Assembly (NCBI GenBank): GCA_963585895.1 | Contig: OY757934.1 | Span: forward strand, 43,893,513 to 43,957,512 | Direction of reading: 5' to 3' | Origin: Sepioteuthis lessoniana | Taxonomy: Eukaryota; Mollusca; Cephalopoda; Myopsida; Loliginidae | DNA length: 64,000 nucleotides | Part shown: one piece after another, positions 10,464 through 21,141 of the stretch | How the letters are laid out: each line of letters begins with the position of its first letter | How positions within the stretch are numbered: position 1 is the stretch's first letter | Notes under the pieces: generated by a model | Database searches by the model: none | The model's input: only the letters and a program-made list of their open reading frames with translations | Told to the model about the DNA's origin: nothing | Translations under genes and position numbers: made by a program

Positions 10464-10700
10464 GTTTCCGTGGTGTAGTGTCTAACGCGCTAGACTGCGA
10501 CATCGTAGTAAGCGAGTTCGAACTCCAGTCGAGCTATTACGTTCACTTCTGAGTTAATACCCTTGGAAAGGTATGAATCATCTCATCTTCTCAACTATGG
10601 TTTGAATAGTGCCCCTACTTTTCTTATACAAGACTAGCTTTGGCCTTAAATAACCCCTGAAGGTTAATATGCCATTAACCAAAGAAAATAAATCAAACTG
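10464..10700 (+). mobile_element. SINE B copy
   Basis: Head TTCCGTGGTGTAGTGTCTAA, box B GAGTTCGAACTCC, AGCTATTACGTTCACTT, the central AATACCCTTGGAAAGGTATG, and the shared tail ending AATATGCCATTAACCAAAG. It is complete but diverged. Confidence 0.8.
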
Positions 10701-11226
10701 TATGAGATCCAAGAGATAAAATATAAACTGATTAAATTGTTGTACTATGCAAGATATATTCATCTACTCACCATCTCTATCAAAATATTCTTAGAATTTT
10801 CAAGAAAGAATGAAAAAAAAAAGGTTGATGATTTCTATAGGAGTACCATCATGATTTAATTTCAGTCTCTACTTGTTCACCATCTTTGTGTACACATGCT
10901 TGGAAGATTCCCTTGGTGGTTTCCATAAAATCAATTGGGCTTTTCTAATAAATATATTCCGCTAGAAATGTAAACATTTTTTTGATATCTAAAAGATTGC
11001 AAGAATAATGTGTTTACAAGGATAGTGAAAAGTTGGAGACGATTTGAAATTAAAATTTTACGAAGGCACTCTCATAGAAGTGTTTAATAAATCTTTATTG
11101 ACGATATATAAAGATTGTTGTTTGTCCAACAAGAGAAAAATAAACATTTCAAAATGAATAGATCCACAAATGAATTCAAATTTGGTATTTTTTTTTTTTT
11201 TTGTTTTGTTTTTTTTGTTTTTTTCG
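10701..11226. other. AT-rich DNA ending in a T tract
   Basis: No family repeat or domain is recognised. Poly(T) with G interruptions fills 11189-11225, next to the SINE C duplication. Confidence 0.45.
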
Positions 11227-11242
11227 CATGATTATGCTCTAC

Positions 11243-11526
11243 CATATTTACCCAACCCCTCCGCTCGGGCAGGATATGACACAAGGTCAATTTTTAAGCG
11301 GAGTTTAACAGGTTTGAATTCAGAGTTCTCTTTCTCCTAGACTAGTTGCCTCACCAAGGCTGAAGAACGTAGTCTGCCCTGCTATTTACGCATAGATGGA
11401 GGGAGAATTATTGGATTCATACCTTTCCCAAGGGTATTAGTGCTATGTGAAATGCAATCAGTCTCGTCCAAGATTTGAACTCGTGTCCATTTCCAACGAC
11501 GATAACCATTACACCACGGGCACTTC
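11243..11526 (-). mobile_element. SINE C, full-length, 16-bp target-site duplication
   Basis: The duplication CATGATTATGCTCTAC is exact at 11227-11242 and 11527-11542, so the copy is young. It has the head with box A TGGTGTAATGG on minus, the central domain, and the tail with GAGCGGAGGGGTTGGGTAAA. Confidence 0.9.
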
Positions 11527-11654
11527 CATGATTATGCTCTACGCGCGTTTTAGATTTTACGTCGGCCTCAGGAGTTTCTTAATGGCTAAATTAAATTCGG
11601 GCTGTTGTTTTTTTATCGTAAAGATTATTTTGATAGGTTATTGTGAGCTTGTTT

Positions 11655-11950
11655 AATTCTAGACTTTATGTCTGTAAATGTTCCATTTGAGTTCATTGTC
11701 TGCGAAGACCTCTCATCAATGAAATTTTTTGGATATGTGTAAGTATGTAGTCTCTATGCGTGTGTGTGTGTGTGTGCTTGTGTATGTGTACATACGTATA
11801 CATATACGTATACTCAGGTATGCATACATTAGGTAGGTTGCTAATAAGTTGTTGTGATATTGTGTAATTCCAGATATGTATAATTCCAGATTTGTGTCTG
11901 TGAATGTCCTACTGGAGTTAACTGACCATGAAGACCTCTGGTCTATGTAA
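11655..11950. repeat. Direct repeat pair flanking a TG/TA-rich microsatellite
   Basis: About 60 bp around 11660-11720 (TGTCTGTAAATG ... GAAGACCTCTCATCAATG) recurs at about 11890-11950 (TGTCTGTGAATG ... GAAGACCTCTGGTCTATG). A TG/TACA-rich simple tract lies between them (11755-11822). The arrangement could be an old local duplication. Confidence 0.5.
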
Positions 11951-12138
11951 ATATTTATTTTTTGTGTATATAAGTTTGTATTCAGCGTGTGTATACACAT
12001 GTATACATGCACATAGTCTCATTAATGCACACACTCGTACACACATATTTTCAGGGATGTTGGGTTGATTTTCATCCTTCTTTGTTTTTCCTCTCACTCT
12101 TTTTGTTTTTGTATACACACGTGTATATGCATGAACAC

Positions 12139-12630
12139 ATATAATATAATTGCGGAGGGGTTTCGTTTTGTATATCTTGCCTTTCGGTTTAGTTAGTATG
12201 TGAACCTTTCGACTCAGTGCATGGATTAGTTAGGTGAAAACATGAGCGCAGGTGTTCACGCGCACGCGGGGAGGATGCGTCATTCACAGATGTCAAAATA
12301 AAACTTCAGATAGGAAATATGACCAGAGGGGTATGAATGACGTCATGCATCGGAAGCGTGGGCTGAGGATTTTGGGGATTTGAAAAAAAAGCAGTGAGTT
12401 GAGTTCCTGCCTCCGAACGAGAGAGTTGAGATTCCGACCTGGGCGAGGCCAGACGAATTTGTGGGCTACGGGCGCCGCGCGTTGGTTGGGTTGAGAGCTG
12501 ACGATATAAAAGCAGTCAGCATAGAAAAATTGTATCTCTCTCTCCTCATGTCGAAAAAGGTAATAAAGTTTCGTACCTGAACCAATTTCGTGAATGTCGG
12601 GTATTTCAGATTCCCTATGTCTATTTCACA
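12139..12630 (+). mobile_element. Solo LTR of family G, copy 2
   Basis: Matches the 4671-5189 copy along its length: GGGTTTCG near the start, TTAGTTAG, the TGACGTCA site at 12338-12345, the GAACGAGAG block, TAATAAAG polyadenylation signal near 12560, and TATTTCACA at the end. Confidence 0.65.
12338..12345. promoter_or_regulatory. CRE-type palindrome in LTR-G copy 2
   Basis: TGACGTCA, placed as in the other two LTR-G copies. Confidence 0.5.
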
Positions 12631-13028
12631 CATCCATATCTTGGTCGTATATTTTTGGACCCGGCTATGTTATATATATTCATATTTGGAGTGTGTGTAC
12701 ACATGAGAGTACGTACGCACATACGCACACTCACACATACATACATACATACAGTTAAAAACATGTTTACAAATGGGCTAAATATAGGTTTATCTCAACA
12801 AACAAGAGTTGAAAGGACAGTCCATGGAGTGGAAAGACACTGACTCCCCAGTATAAAGAAAAGTACCGAGCGCAGCTATCAGTAAAGAAGGTCACGCTGG
12901 CAGTCTTCTGGACTATGAAAGGACCTATTACTATCAATTTCATTTTTAAAAATGTGCAACTGTAAACAGTGCATCCTATTGCCAACTCCTGAGACAAAAT
13001 TCACTTTTTTATTGAATCATCCTTGTGC

Positions 13029-13063
<35 letters not shown>
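12631..13063. other. Microsatellites and AT-rich DNA
   Basis: Degenerate CA/TACA repeats lie at 12715-12752 and a (TA)n tract at 13030-13062. The rest is unassigned. Confidence 0.5.
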
Positions 13064-13350
13064 TGAGAGTCATGGTAGTTCTCTGAAACTAGTGGACAAG
13101 TTCACCAAACTCGAAAGCAGAGTCTCATCGACTGAAAAAGATATCAATATGCGACTAGCGAAGGCATTGACTGCTGTCAATTGTTTATCGATCAAACTTA
13201 TCCGATAAAATAAGATATAATTTTTTCTTATCAGCGGTCATGGCAATTCTACCATATGGATGCACCGCGAGGACGCTGAATGAGCGTATAGAGAAAAAGC
13301 TAGACGGAAATAGCACAAGAATATTACGAGCTATATAAAACAAAGTTAGT
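13064..13350 (+). mobile_element. LINE-J, upstream coding segment
   Basis: The + frames read SSTEKDINMRLAKALTAVN, then after a shift an ILPYGCT-like piece (mutated to IWMHRED in one frame) and ERIEKKLDGNSTRI. This is the post-RT C-terminal region of a non-LTR retrotransposon (consensus YGCTTWTL...EKKLDG). Element A is inserted just after it and the LINE resumes at 14481. Confidence 0.7.
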
Positions 13351-13898
13351 TCGTTGGTTGGGTTTTATGGCATATCAACCTTTGTAGGTTATTTAGCGCC
13401 AAATCCATTTTTATACAAATAATCAGTTCAGTTCCATTTCAAACAATTCAGTTTAGCATGAGTACATAGTTTAATTGTCAAAAACATTTCTATTTCAAGC
13501 TATTAAGTTTAGTCAAACAATTCTAATTCAAACAATTCAGATCTTGTATAAGCATAGATTTTGTTTACACGCAGTTAAATGTCAAAACAGTTTTATATTA
13601 AACAATTCAATTTAGCTAAGTACAGTTCCATTTCAAACAATTCAGTTTAGCATAAATATGCAGTTTAATTCTATTTAACCCACAGATAGGGCCCTATCAG
13701 GTGCTACCATTCCGGGCCTGAGTGGACTCGAGAGCAGTGGCAATGAAGGAGTACTCCGCATTCCCCAAAGCTCCTGCATCACTGGAGCCTCACCATCAAA
13801 TTGTTTAGTGTCATATCCAGGACACTCGTTGAGGTGGGATTTCACCCCTCTGCAGAGAAGCAGTCGGTGTATTCTACAGCCCCAGCCGACTAAGCAAT
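13351..13898 (-). mobile_element. Element A inserted in LINE-J
   Basis: Tail (GGTT)n then GGCATATCAACC on +, about five internal repeats of the CAATTCAGTTTAGCAT type, then the conserved module and end CAGCCGACTAAGCA. Confidence 0.85.
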
Positions 13899-14480
13899 AC
13901 AGAGTTAAATGTCAAAAGTTTTATTTCAGATCATTTAGTTTAGCATAAGTAAGTAAGTAAGTTAGCGACCATAGTCGAGGGTGACCCGAAGGCTCCCTTT
14001 TCGATAGCTACTACACCAAGGTGTAGGGGAGGGCGCTACTCCATTCCCAGGATTGCTCCACTTTACCCTTGAACCGTAGCTTATAATGCTGAGTGTTAAG
14101 CAAGGTGGTATCAAGTACCATTTTTAAAGTCTTTGGTATGACTCGACCTGGGATTGAACCCAGGTCTCCCGGGTAAGTACACAGTTTAAATATCAAAATA
14201 GTTCTATTTTAAACAATTCAGTTTAGCATAAATACGCAGTTTTAATGCAAAAAAAACCAGTAAAATCAAATAGGACCCTTATCAGGTACTACCACTCCAG
14301 GCCAGAGTGGACCTGGGAGTGTTGGTAATGAAGGGATACTCCCCATTCCCTAAAGTTCCAGCATTACTGGAACCTCACTATCAGATTGTTTTGTATCATA
14401 TCTAGGACACTCGTTGGGGAGGGGTCTTATCCCTCTGCAGAGAAGCAATCGGTGTATTCTACAGCCCCAGCAGACCAGGG
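13899..14480 (-). mobile_element. Second element A, tail-less, carrying SINE D
   Basis: Begins inside the internal repeats (GTTAAATGTCAAAAG), is interrupted by SINE D at 13961-14173, resumes with TAAGTACACAGTTTAAAT, and ends in the conserved module near 14480. It sits head-to-tail with the preceding A copy. Confidence 0.75.
13961..14173 (-). mobile_element. SINE D, 5'-truncated, nested in element A
   Basis: The body and box B (GGTTCAATCCC on minus) are present, but the copy stops at GGGAGACC, so the first ~45 bp of the head is missing. TAAGTA on both sides is the likely duplication. Such 5' truncation is typical of target-primed retrotransposition. Confidence 0.75.
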
Positions 14481-14796
14481 AATTAAAGAAAAGATCCCAC
14501 AATATAGCAACTGCACGGCCACCAACCTCCTATCTCTAAAATCATCCAAATAAGACGGATAAGACATGCGGGACACTGCTGGAGAAGTAAGGAGGAACAC
14601 ATAAGCGACGTTCTCCGATGGACCCCATCCCAAGGACGATCAGGTGTTGGATAACCAACTAGAACCTATCTACAACAGCTCTGTAAGGACCCAGGATGTA
14701 GTCTAGAAAACCTACCGAAAGCGATGGATGATGCAGAAGAATGTCAGGGGAGAGTCAGGGAAATCCGTGCTAGCCGCATGATATGATGATGATGAT
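14481..14796 (+). mobile_element. LINE-J 3' end
   Basis: In + frames: QPPISKIIQIRRIRHAGHCW, then HISDVLRWTPSQGRSGVG after a shift, the QLCKDPGCSLENLPKAMDD block, and GRVREIRAS before the stop. It ends in a (GAT)n tail at 14783, the 3' end of this LINE family. Together with 13064-13350 it forms one element split by element A copies. Confidence 0.75.
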
Positions 14797-14810
14797 ATAT
14801 ATACGTATGG

Positions 14811-15259
14811 GTTTGGTTTGGTTTGGTTTTATTACATATCAACCATTGTAGGTTATTTAATGCCAAATCCCTTTTTATACCTATAAACAGTTCTATTTCG
14901 AATAATTCAGTTTAGCATAAGTACATCTTTTTTATTTACACGCACTTAAATGTAAAACAGTTCTATTTCAAACAATTCAGTGCAGCATAAGTAAGTAGTT
15001 TAAATATAAAAGCATTTCTATTTCAAACAATTTAGTTTAGCATAAGTATGCAGTTTAATTCTATTTTACCCATAGATAGGACCCTATCAGGTACTACCAC
15101 TCCGGTGGAAGTGATGGCTATATAGGGGTACTCCGCATTCCCCAAAGCTCCAGCATTACTGGAGCCACGCCATCAGATTGTTTTGTGTCATACCTTGGAC
15201 ACTCATTGGGGGAGTCTGCAGAGATCCAGTCGGTGTATTCTACAACCCCAGCCGACTGG
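14811..15259 (-). mobile_element. Element A copy
   Basis: (GGTTT)n tail at the left, GTAGGTTATTTAATGCC, internal repeats, the conserved module, and CCGACTGGGCCA at the right. A (GT)n tract follows at 15264-15283. Confidence 0.85.
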
Positions 15260-15432
15260 GCCAGTGTGTGTGTGTGTGTGTGTAAATAAAAGGAAGTCTC
15301 TTAATATTTTTGTGTGTATTTGAATAATGGCGATGCAGATGCCATTATATGCGTACTGTCTTTTAATTAAAGAAAATGATCTATTTCCTTTTTCTCAAGA
15401 GAATATTTGTAGACATAAGACATATTGATAGA

Positions 15433-15652
15433 ATCCCCGTGGCGTAGTGGCTAACATGCTTGACTGCAGCATCAGAGCAAGAGAGTTCGAGCTCCACTCA
15501 CGCAATTACGTTCACTTTCAGACTTGGGGAAAGTATGAACCCCCTTATCCATCTATCTATGGGTTAAATAGTATCACTACTATTTTTGTACAGGGATGGA
15601 TTTGGCTTTAAATAACTCAGTGCCGTTGATATGCCATGAAAAGAACTAAACA
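15433..15652 (+). mobile_element. SINE B copy
   Basis: CCCGTGGCGTAGTGGCTAAC head with intact box A, ATTACGTTCACTTTC, a central domain with a small deletion, and tail GATTTGGCTTTAAATAAC...ATGCCATGAAAAG. Confidence 0.8.
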
Positions 15653-15784
15653 TGAATAGATGCAAACATGGCCAGCATTTTTTTTTTTCGTGAATATTTT
15701 TATATTAATTTCACTAACCCTTTCAAGGGGTCAACCTATCACCAAATTTTTCATTTACTTTCTCAGTAACTTGTTTTTAATCTA

Positions 15785-16060
15785 CGTCATCTATTTTATA
15801 GAAATCCCCTTTTTTATCTTTGCTATTTTATAGGAATGCCTTTTTTCATCTTTGCTATTTTATAGGAATGTCTTTTTTCATCTTTGTTATCTTATAGGAA
15901 TTCCCTTTTTTATCTATGCTATTTTATAGGAATGCCTTTTTTTCATCTTTGCTATTTTATAGGAATTCCCTTTTTAATCTATGCTATTTTATAGGAATGC
16001 CTTTTTTCATCTTTGCTATTTTATAGGAATTCCCTTTTTATATATGTTATTGTATCGCAT
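15785..16060. repeat. 32-bp minisatellite, about 8 units
   Basis: CTATTTTATAGGAAT recurs about every 32 bp, alternating with GCCTTTTTTCATCTTTG and CCCTTTTTTATCTATG variants. It lies about 520 bp upstream of the transglutaminase exon. Confidence 0.85.
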
Positions 16061-16581
16061 TGTATTGTAATTGCGTTAAAATACCTTGACTGCAAAAAAG
16101 AAATTCCTGATTCATTCTACAACTTAATGACAATTGCGTAGCGTCTGAGTTTGCGCACACTCCAATCACTATGATTTTTCAGCGGCGATAACTGTTAATT
16201 ATAAAAACCTATGTGCAGTTGAATTTGATAAAATGTATGTGACTCCACAGAGTTTAAGTGGCTTTTCAGTAAGTTCATTTTAAAACTTGAATACGACCAT
16301 TATATAGAAATCGATATGCCATAAAACCACATTTACGATTATAATTACTTTTCTACAACCATACCGTTATCATTATAAATTATATTTTATTATATTATAT
16401 TTGCATTTTACATCACATGTTCATTATATAAAAATTTATATGACATAAAACTACAATAAGAATAATGATTATTTTTGTAGACCAAAACTTATATTGAAAA
16501 TGCATCTGTAACTGCAATAGAAAATCATCATTTGATTTGGATATAATAATTAAATTTTCTTTTTCTTTCTTTAATATACAG
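16061..16581 (+). other. Intron end upstream of transglutaminase exon
   Basis: AT-rich DNA without repeats of the named families. The last 30 bases are a pyrimidine tract (TTTTCTTTTTCTTTCTTT) followed by AATATACAG, a good 3' splice site. The split codon at the exon edge shows that another exon lies upstream; I could not identify it in this window. Confidence 0.6.
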
Positions 16582-16764
16582 AAGGTCAGCTATGCCCGAA
16601 AGCGGTGGATCTCCAGCGTACCGTCAATCGTTATACTCACAAAACCAACCAATATGAGATGCCAAATCTCATTCTTAGACGAGGTCAGCCGTTCGAAATT
16701 CATGTTGTTTTTGATCGGAATTTCGTCCCGTCCGAAGATACCATAGTACTCAAGTTCGTCACTG
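16582..16764 (+). CDS. Transglutaminase, N-terminal domain exon (first of two complete exons)
   Basis: A 183-bp exon, entered and left in phase 1 (two bases, 60 codons, one base). The acceptor is TATACAG after a pyrimidine tract and the donor is G|GTAAGT. The peptide runs from EGQLCPKAVDLQRT through NQYEMPNLILRRGQPFEIHV and FDRNF to IVLKFVTG. The block LxxRRGQPF...F-R/D-F...FVTG is the hallmark of the first beta-sandwich domain of animal transglutaminases, enzymes that crosslink proteins between Gln and Lys (clotting, cuticle, matrix). The catalytic Cys-His-Asp core lies further downstream, outside this window. The next exon joins in frame at 59515. An alternative acceptor eight bases later (GTCAG|CTATGC) is possible but changes the phase. 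The subtype is not resolved. Confidence 0.93.
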
Positions 16765-16799
16765 GTAAGTAAAACAAATACCTCAATATACACCATGGA

Positions 16800-16980
16800 A
16801 GACTCCGTAGAGTAATGGCTAACGTGCTGGACTGCAACAGTAATTGAGTTCGAACTCCAGTCGTGCTATTACGTTCACTTTCGTGCTAATACCCTTCAAA
16901 AAGTATAAAATCTGTTACCCCCTCGACTATGGGTTAAATACTACCACTACTGTTCTTCTAAACGAATGGTTTTGGCATCA
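16800..16980 (+). mobile_element. SINE B, cut short by SINE D
   Basis: Head with GAGTAATGGCTAACGTGCTGG, box B GAGTTCGAACTCCAG, the central domain, and the start of the tail (GGTTTTGGCAT). SINE D begins at once, so the tail is missing. It begins 36 bp inside the intron. Confidence 0.75.
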
Positions 16981-17236
16981 GTAAAGTTAGCGACCGTAGT
17001 GGAAGGCGACCAGAAGGCTCCCTTTTCAATAGCTACTACACCGAGGTGTAGGGGAGGGCGCTACTCCTTTCCCTGAATTGCTCCACTTTACCCTTAATAC
17101 GTACCTTATGTTGCTGAGTGTTAAGCAAGGAGGTATCGAGTACCATTTTTAAAGTCTTTGGTATGACGCGACCTAGGCTTGAACCCAAGTCTCCCGGACC
17201 ATTGGCGAACACTCTACCCACTAGCCAATGAACCGG
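16981..17236 (-). mobile_element. SINE D copy joined to SINE B tail
   Basis: Full body with GTAAAGTTAGCGACC at the + left end and box B complement GGCTTGAACCC, ending CACTAGCCAATGA. Position suggests insertion into, or recombination with, the tail of the preceding SINE B. Confidence 0.8.
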
Positions 17237-17454
17237 TTAGAAAACTCACTAATAATCTATATGCACTATCATTATATATATGTATATGTAAAATGGAGGT
17301 ATATATATATATATAGATTGGTTTATTTTTTTAATGGCCAATCAACCTTTGTGAGATATTTAATCAAACGTGTTTAAAAGGGAAAATACTGTTAAGACTA
17401 CTGTCATATATAAATATATAGAGTGAGTATGCGAAAAAGTTCCATGTTCTTTTT

Positions 17455-17687
17455 TTTTAACTTGACGCTAAGCGGGCACTGTCCAACAAAGGCAGACTTG
17501 AGGCCGTAAGGGTCCCGTCTTCGGCTAGGACACCTTCAGGTGGGCGAGCTACATCATTGACACCGCATAGTCAAGCAGGGATCGAGCCTCGGCTCGTGCC
17601 CGACCTTCCCAAAACTCCCACTATAACAGACCTTCGGGTCATTGACTTTGTGTCAAGTCCTGTCTGGTAGGAGGCAGTGTCAATAAC

Positions 17688-17690
<3 letters not shown>
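17455..17690 (-). mobile_element. Possible tRNA-like repeat L
   Basis: A GC-richer island of about 235 bp, bounded by a T tract at 17450 and (TC)n at 17691. On minus it contains GAGGCTCGATCCCTG, a box-B-like phrase, and ends in an A tract. The GTGTCAATAA word recurs near 47716. No second full copy is visible, so the family is tentative. Confidence 0.4.

Positions 17691-17740
<50 letters not shown>
17690..17740. repeat. (TC)25 microsatellite
   Basis: An uninterrupted TC run of about 50 bp. Confidence 0.95.
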
Positions 17741-17743
<3 letters not shown>

Positions 17744-17892
17744 GTCAGTTCTTAGATATCTTTAAATATGTCCTGATGTGCATTCAACAATTGCACGATT
17801 GCCGCTTGACGGACGAATTCTTCTTGACTGTGTAGTTTTAACTTAAATAAAAAGAAAAGGTACATCGTTGTTTACACTGGAAAGAAATAGTC

Positions 17893-18245
17893 CTTTGAGG
17901 ATTTTTACCGTTCCAGCGGACCATAGAGTCAAAATAAGATAAAACGAAAAAAAAAACGACCAATTTCCGGACATTTTCCGAGAACTGGAAAAGTGGTGAA
18001 GCATAAAGATGACGGTGATGCCAATTACAGCGGGAGTTTTTGGAACGGTCCCAAAAGCCTTGAAAAGGGATTGAGCAATCTGGTCAGAGGAGGAAATGAG
18101 GACATCTAGACCACAACACTGCGAAAATCAACAAGAAAACATAGAAGAATCCTGGAGACTCGAGAAGACTTGCTATCACTCAGACTTTAACCAAAAGACA
18201 CCAGTTAGAACAGGTACAAAAATCTTGCAAGGAGTAAACTACTAC
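17893..18245 (+). mobile_element. LINE-F 3' end, degraded copy
   Basis: Translated pieces match the C-terminus of the LINE-F frame (FAVPADHR-like text mutated, ELEKW, KMTVMPITAGVFGTVPKAL, RRILETRED) with stops and shifts. It ends in a (CTA)n tail. Confidence 0.65.
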
Positions 18246-18285
18246 TACTACTATTTCTGCTAATAATAATAATAATAGACCATAC

Positions 18286-18775
18286 GAAAAAATGGTATAT
18301 GCACAATCCAGAATCTGTCCCGGAGAATCAGACGTACATACTCCTCTGGGATTTTGAGATACAAACGGATCACTTAATCTTGGTCAGACGACCAGACCAA
18401 GTAATAATCAACAAAAAAAGAGAACTTGCAGAATTGTGGATATTTCTGTCTCAGCGGACCACAGAGTTAAATCCAAAGAAAGTACGTGAACCTTGCTAGG
18501 GAACTGAAAAAACTGTGGAACATAAAAGTGATGGTTATATCAATCGTAATTAGTGCTCTTGGTACAGTCACCAAAGAATTAGTACAAGGACTAGAGGACT
18601 TGGAAATAACGGGACGGGTGGAGACTGTCCAAACTACAGCATTATTGAGATCGTACAGAATACTGAGAAGAGTCCTGGAGACTTGAAGTCACTTAAAGGC
18701 CTGTGAAAGACCATCAGCTAACGCTGATGTGAAAAACTTTCAAGGACTAAAATACCACTATTACTACTAAGAAGA
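18286..18775 (+). mobile_element. LINE-F 3' end, better copy
   Basis: Two frames, 18299-18499 and 18486-18686, give KWYMHNPESV-type text, LLWDFEIQTDHLI, RRPDQVIINKK, then NLARELKKLWNIKV, ISALGTVTKELVQGLEDLEI, TVQTTALLRS, ILRRVLET and a stop. This is the C-terminal domain of a widespread non-LTR retrotransposon. One frameshift separates the frames. The 3' UTR holds GCTAACGCTGATGTGAAAAAC and ends in (GAA)n. Confidence 0.8.
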
Positions 18776-18821
18776 AGAAGAAAGAAAAGGATTTATAATG
18801 ATGTGAAAGTAAAAACCATAA

Positions 18822-19073
18822 TTTGGCGACCGTAACGGAGGGTGACCAGAAGGCTCTATTTTCAATAGCTTCTACACCGAGGTGTTGAGGAGGGCGCTAC
18901 TCCTTTCACTGGATTGCTCTACTTTACTCTTGATCTGTACCTTATAATGCTGAGTGTTAAGCACGCCGGCATCAAGTACCATTTTTTGAATTTTTTGTAT
19001 GACTCAACCCGAGATTGAACCCCGGTCCCCCGGACCTTTAGCGAACTCTCTACTCATAAGGCCAATGGCCCGG
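18822..19073 (-). mobile_element. SINE D copy
   Basis: GGCGACCGTAACGGAGG at the left, GAGGTGTTGAGGAGGGCGCT in the middle, box B complement GAGATTGAACC and AAGGCCAATGGCCCGG at the right. Complete, moderately diverged. Confidence 0.8.
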
Positions 19074-19157
19074 AAGTAAAAACACTATATGATAAATGCA
19101 TGAATATTAATGTTCAAAATGATAATGATGATTAGGTCAGTAGTAATATCTATGACA

Positions 19158-19663
19158 ATGATAGATAGATAGATAGATAGATGAACGATGTGAGATAGAT
19201 AGATAGAGAGATAGATAAACGATGTGAGATAGATAGATAGAGAGATAGATAAACGATGTGAGATAGATAGATAGAGAGATAGATGAACGATGTGAGATAG
19301 ATAGATAGAGAGATAGATGAACGATGTGAGATAGATAGATAGAGAGATAGATAAACGATGTGAGATAGATAGATAGAGAGATAGATAAACGATGTGAGAT
19401 AGATAGATAGAGAGATAGATAAACGATGTGAGATAGATAGATAGAGAGATAGATGAACGATGTGAGATAGATAGATAGAGAGATAGATAAACGATGTGAG
19501 ATAGATAGATAGATAGAGAGATAGATAAACGATGTGAGATAGATAGATAGAGAGATAGATAAACGATGTGAGATAGATAGATAGAGAGATAGATGAACGA
19601 TGTGAGATAGATAGATAGAGAGATAGATAAACTGACTAGGTGAGATAGATAGATAGAGAGATA
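19158..19663. repeat. 34-bp minisatellite, about 14 units
   Basis: The unit joins GATA-type repeats (AGATAGATAGATAGAGAGAT) to AGATAAACGATGTG; the ACGATGTG word falls at 19185, 19219, 19253 and so on every 34 bp. Units differ mainly by AAA/GAA before CGATG. It is not a CRISPR: there are no unique spacers. Confidence 0.92.
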
Positions 19664-19664
19664 G

Positions 19665-20239
19665 ATTGGTTGGTTTGTTGGGTTTTATGGCATATCAACC
19701 TTTGTAGGTTATTTAACGCCAAATCCATTTTTATGTAAATAATCTGTTCTATTTAAAACAATTCAGTTTAGCATGAGTGCATAGTTTAATTGTCAAAAAC
19801 ATTCCCATTTTAAACTATTCAAGTAGTTATATGTAACAATTCAGTTAAGTGTAAATACAGTTTTAATGTCGAAAAACAGTTCTATTTGAAATAATTCAGT
19901 TAAGCATAAGCACGCAGTTTAAATGTAAGTACGGTTTAATTGTCAAAAACATTTCTATTTCAAGCTATTCAGTTTACGCAAACAATTAATTTTAGCATAA
20001 GTATGCTGTTAGTTCTATTCAAACCATAGATAGGGCCCTATCAGGTGCTACCACTCCGGGTCAGAGTGGACCTGGGAGTGACGGCAAAGAAGGGATACTC
20101 TGCATTCTCCAAAGCTCCAGCACTGCTGGAACCTCACCATCAGATTGTTTAGTGTCATATCCAGGACACTCGTTAGGGGGGGTCTTACCCCTCTGCATAG
20201 GTGCAGTCAGTGTATTCTACCGCCTCAGATGCCTGGGCA
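19665..20239 (-). mobile_element. Element A inserted in the GATA array
   Basis: (GGTT)n and GGCATATCAACC at the left, about six internal repeats, the conserved module, and GCCTGGGCA at the right. GATAGAT lies on both sides, so it inserted in the 34-bp/GATA array. Confidence 0.85.
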
Positions 20240-21107
20240 ATAGATAGATAGATAGATAAACACTTACCTACAAATAGATTAAATTCTATTTCTTTAAACT
20301 TGAGTGAAAAGTTTGTTGAAAAAGAAAAAGTTGCAGTCTCTTTTCTCGTAAGAAAATGTAATATTTGTTACTGCGTGAATAAGTCCAAATATTTACATGA
20401 AAAGGAAGAAAATTTAATGCATCCAATGTAGCATTTTGATTTGTCTAAATTTCTCTAATCTATTTTCTGTGTGTGTAAAAGATTATTGTGTGAGTGTGTC
20501 ACTATGTAGGACGAAAGCATATTTATTATATTAATGTTAATTTGTATACAAAACAATTTTAAAAGAAGATTTTTTATTAGTACAAAATACTTTCAGCACA
20601 AAAATGTGTCAACAAATAAAAGGTTTAAAAAATATGTTTTCGCTGATGGAAAATAGTTACGTAGTGTTGAAATCAAATACATCCTTGAAAGAACAGAATG
20701 TTAGATTTTCACTCAAGAGAAATAAATGCGAAAGTTGAGTAAAAAATAGGCATTAATCTATAATCTACAGAAGGTTCATTTATTTTATCGTTTTATTTCT
20801 AAAATTGAAGTAGGATTGAAATTAGATAAAGAGTTGATTGATTTATCTATTATTTTAATTAGATAAAAATGTATTTTTAACAATCTAGGCTGGGAAACGT
20901 TCATTGATTGTGTTGACCCTCCATATTTTACGAGGCAAGTCAAAATATTATCGTCAGTCAATCACAGGGAAATTTTTTGAAATTGTGTGTCCCCTACGAA
21001 AGTGAGGTCTTGTCAATAAATACAAAAATACAGACACAAAAATTACAGCTTCTCGGACCGATTTTGGGCAGAAAAATTAACACTTTTTAGTATGTAAATC
21101 AGTTGTT

Positions 21108-21141
<34 letters not shown>

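Noticed and set aside
10470-10530. tRNA genes at SINE heads
   Set aside because: Box A and box B are present in the SINE heads but the cloverleaf arms do not pair and the same sequences are dispersed with SINE bodies.
19158-19663. CRISPR-like regular array
   Set aside because: The 34-bp units are contiguous with no unique spacers and the DNA is animal.
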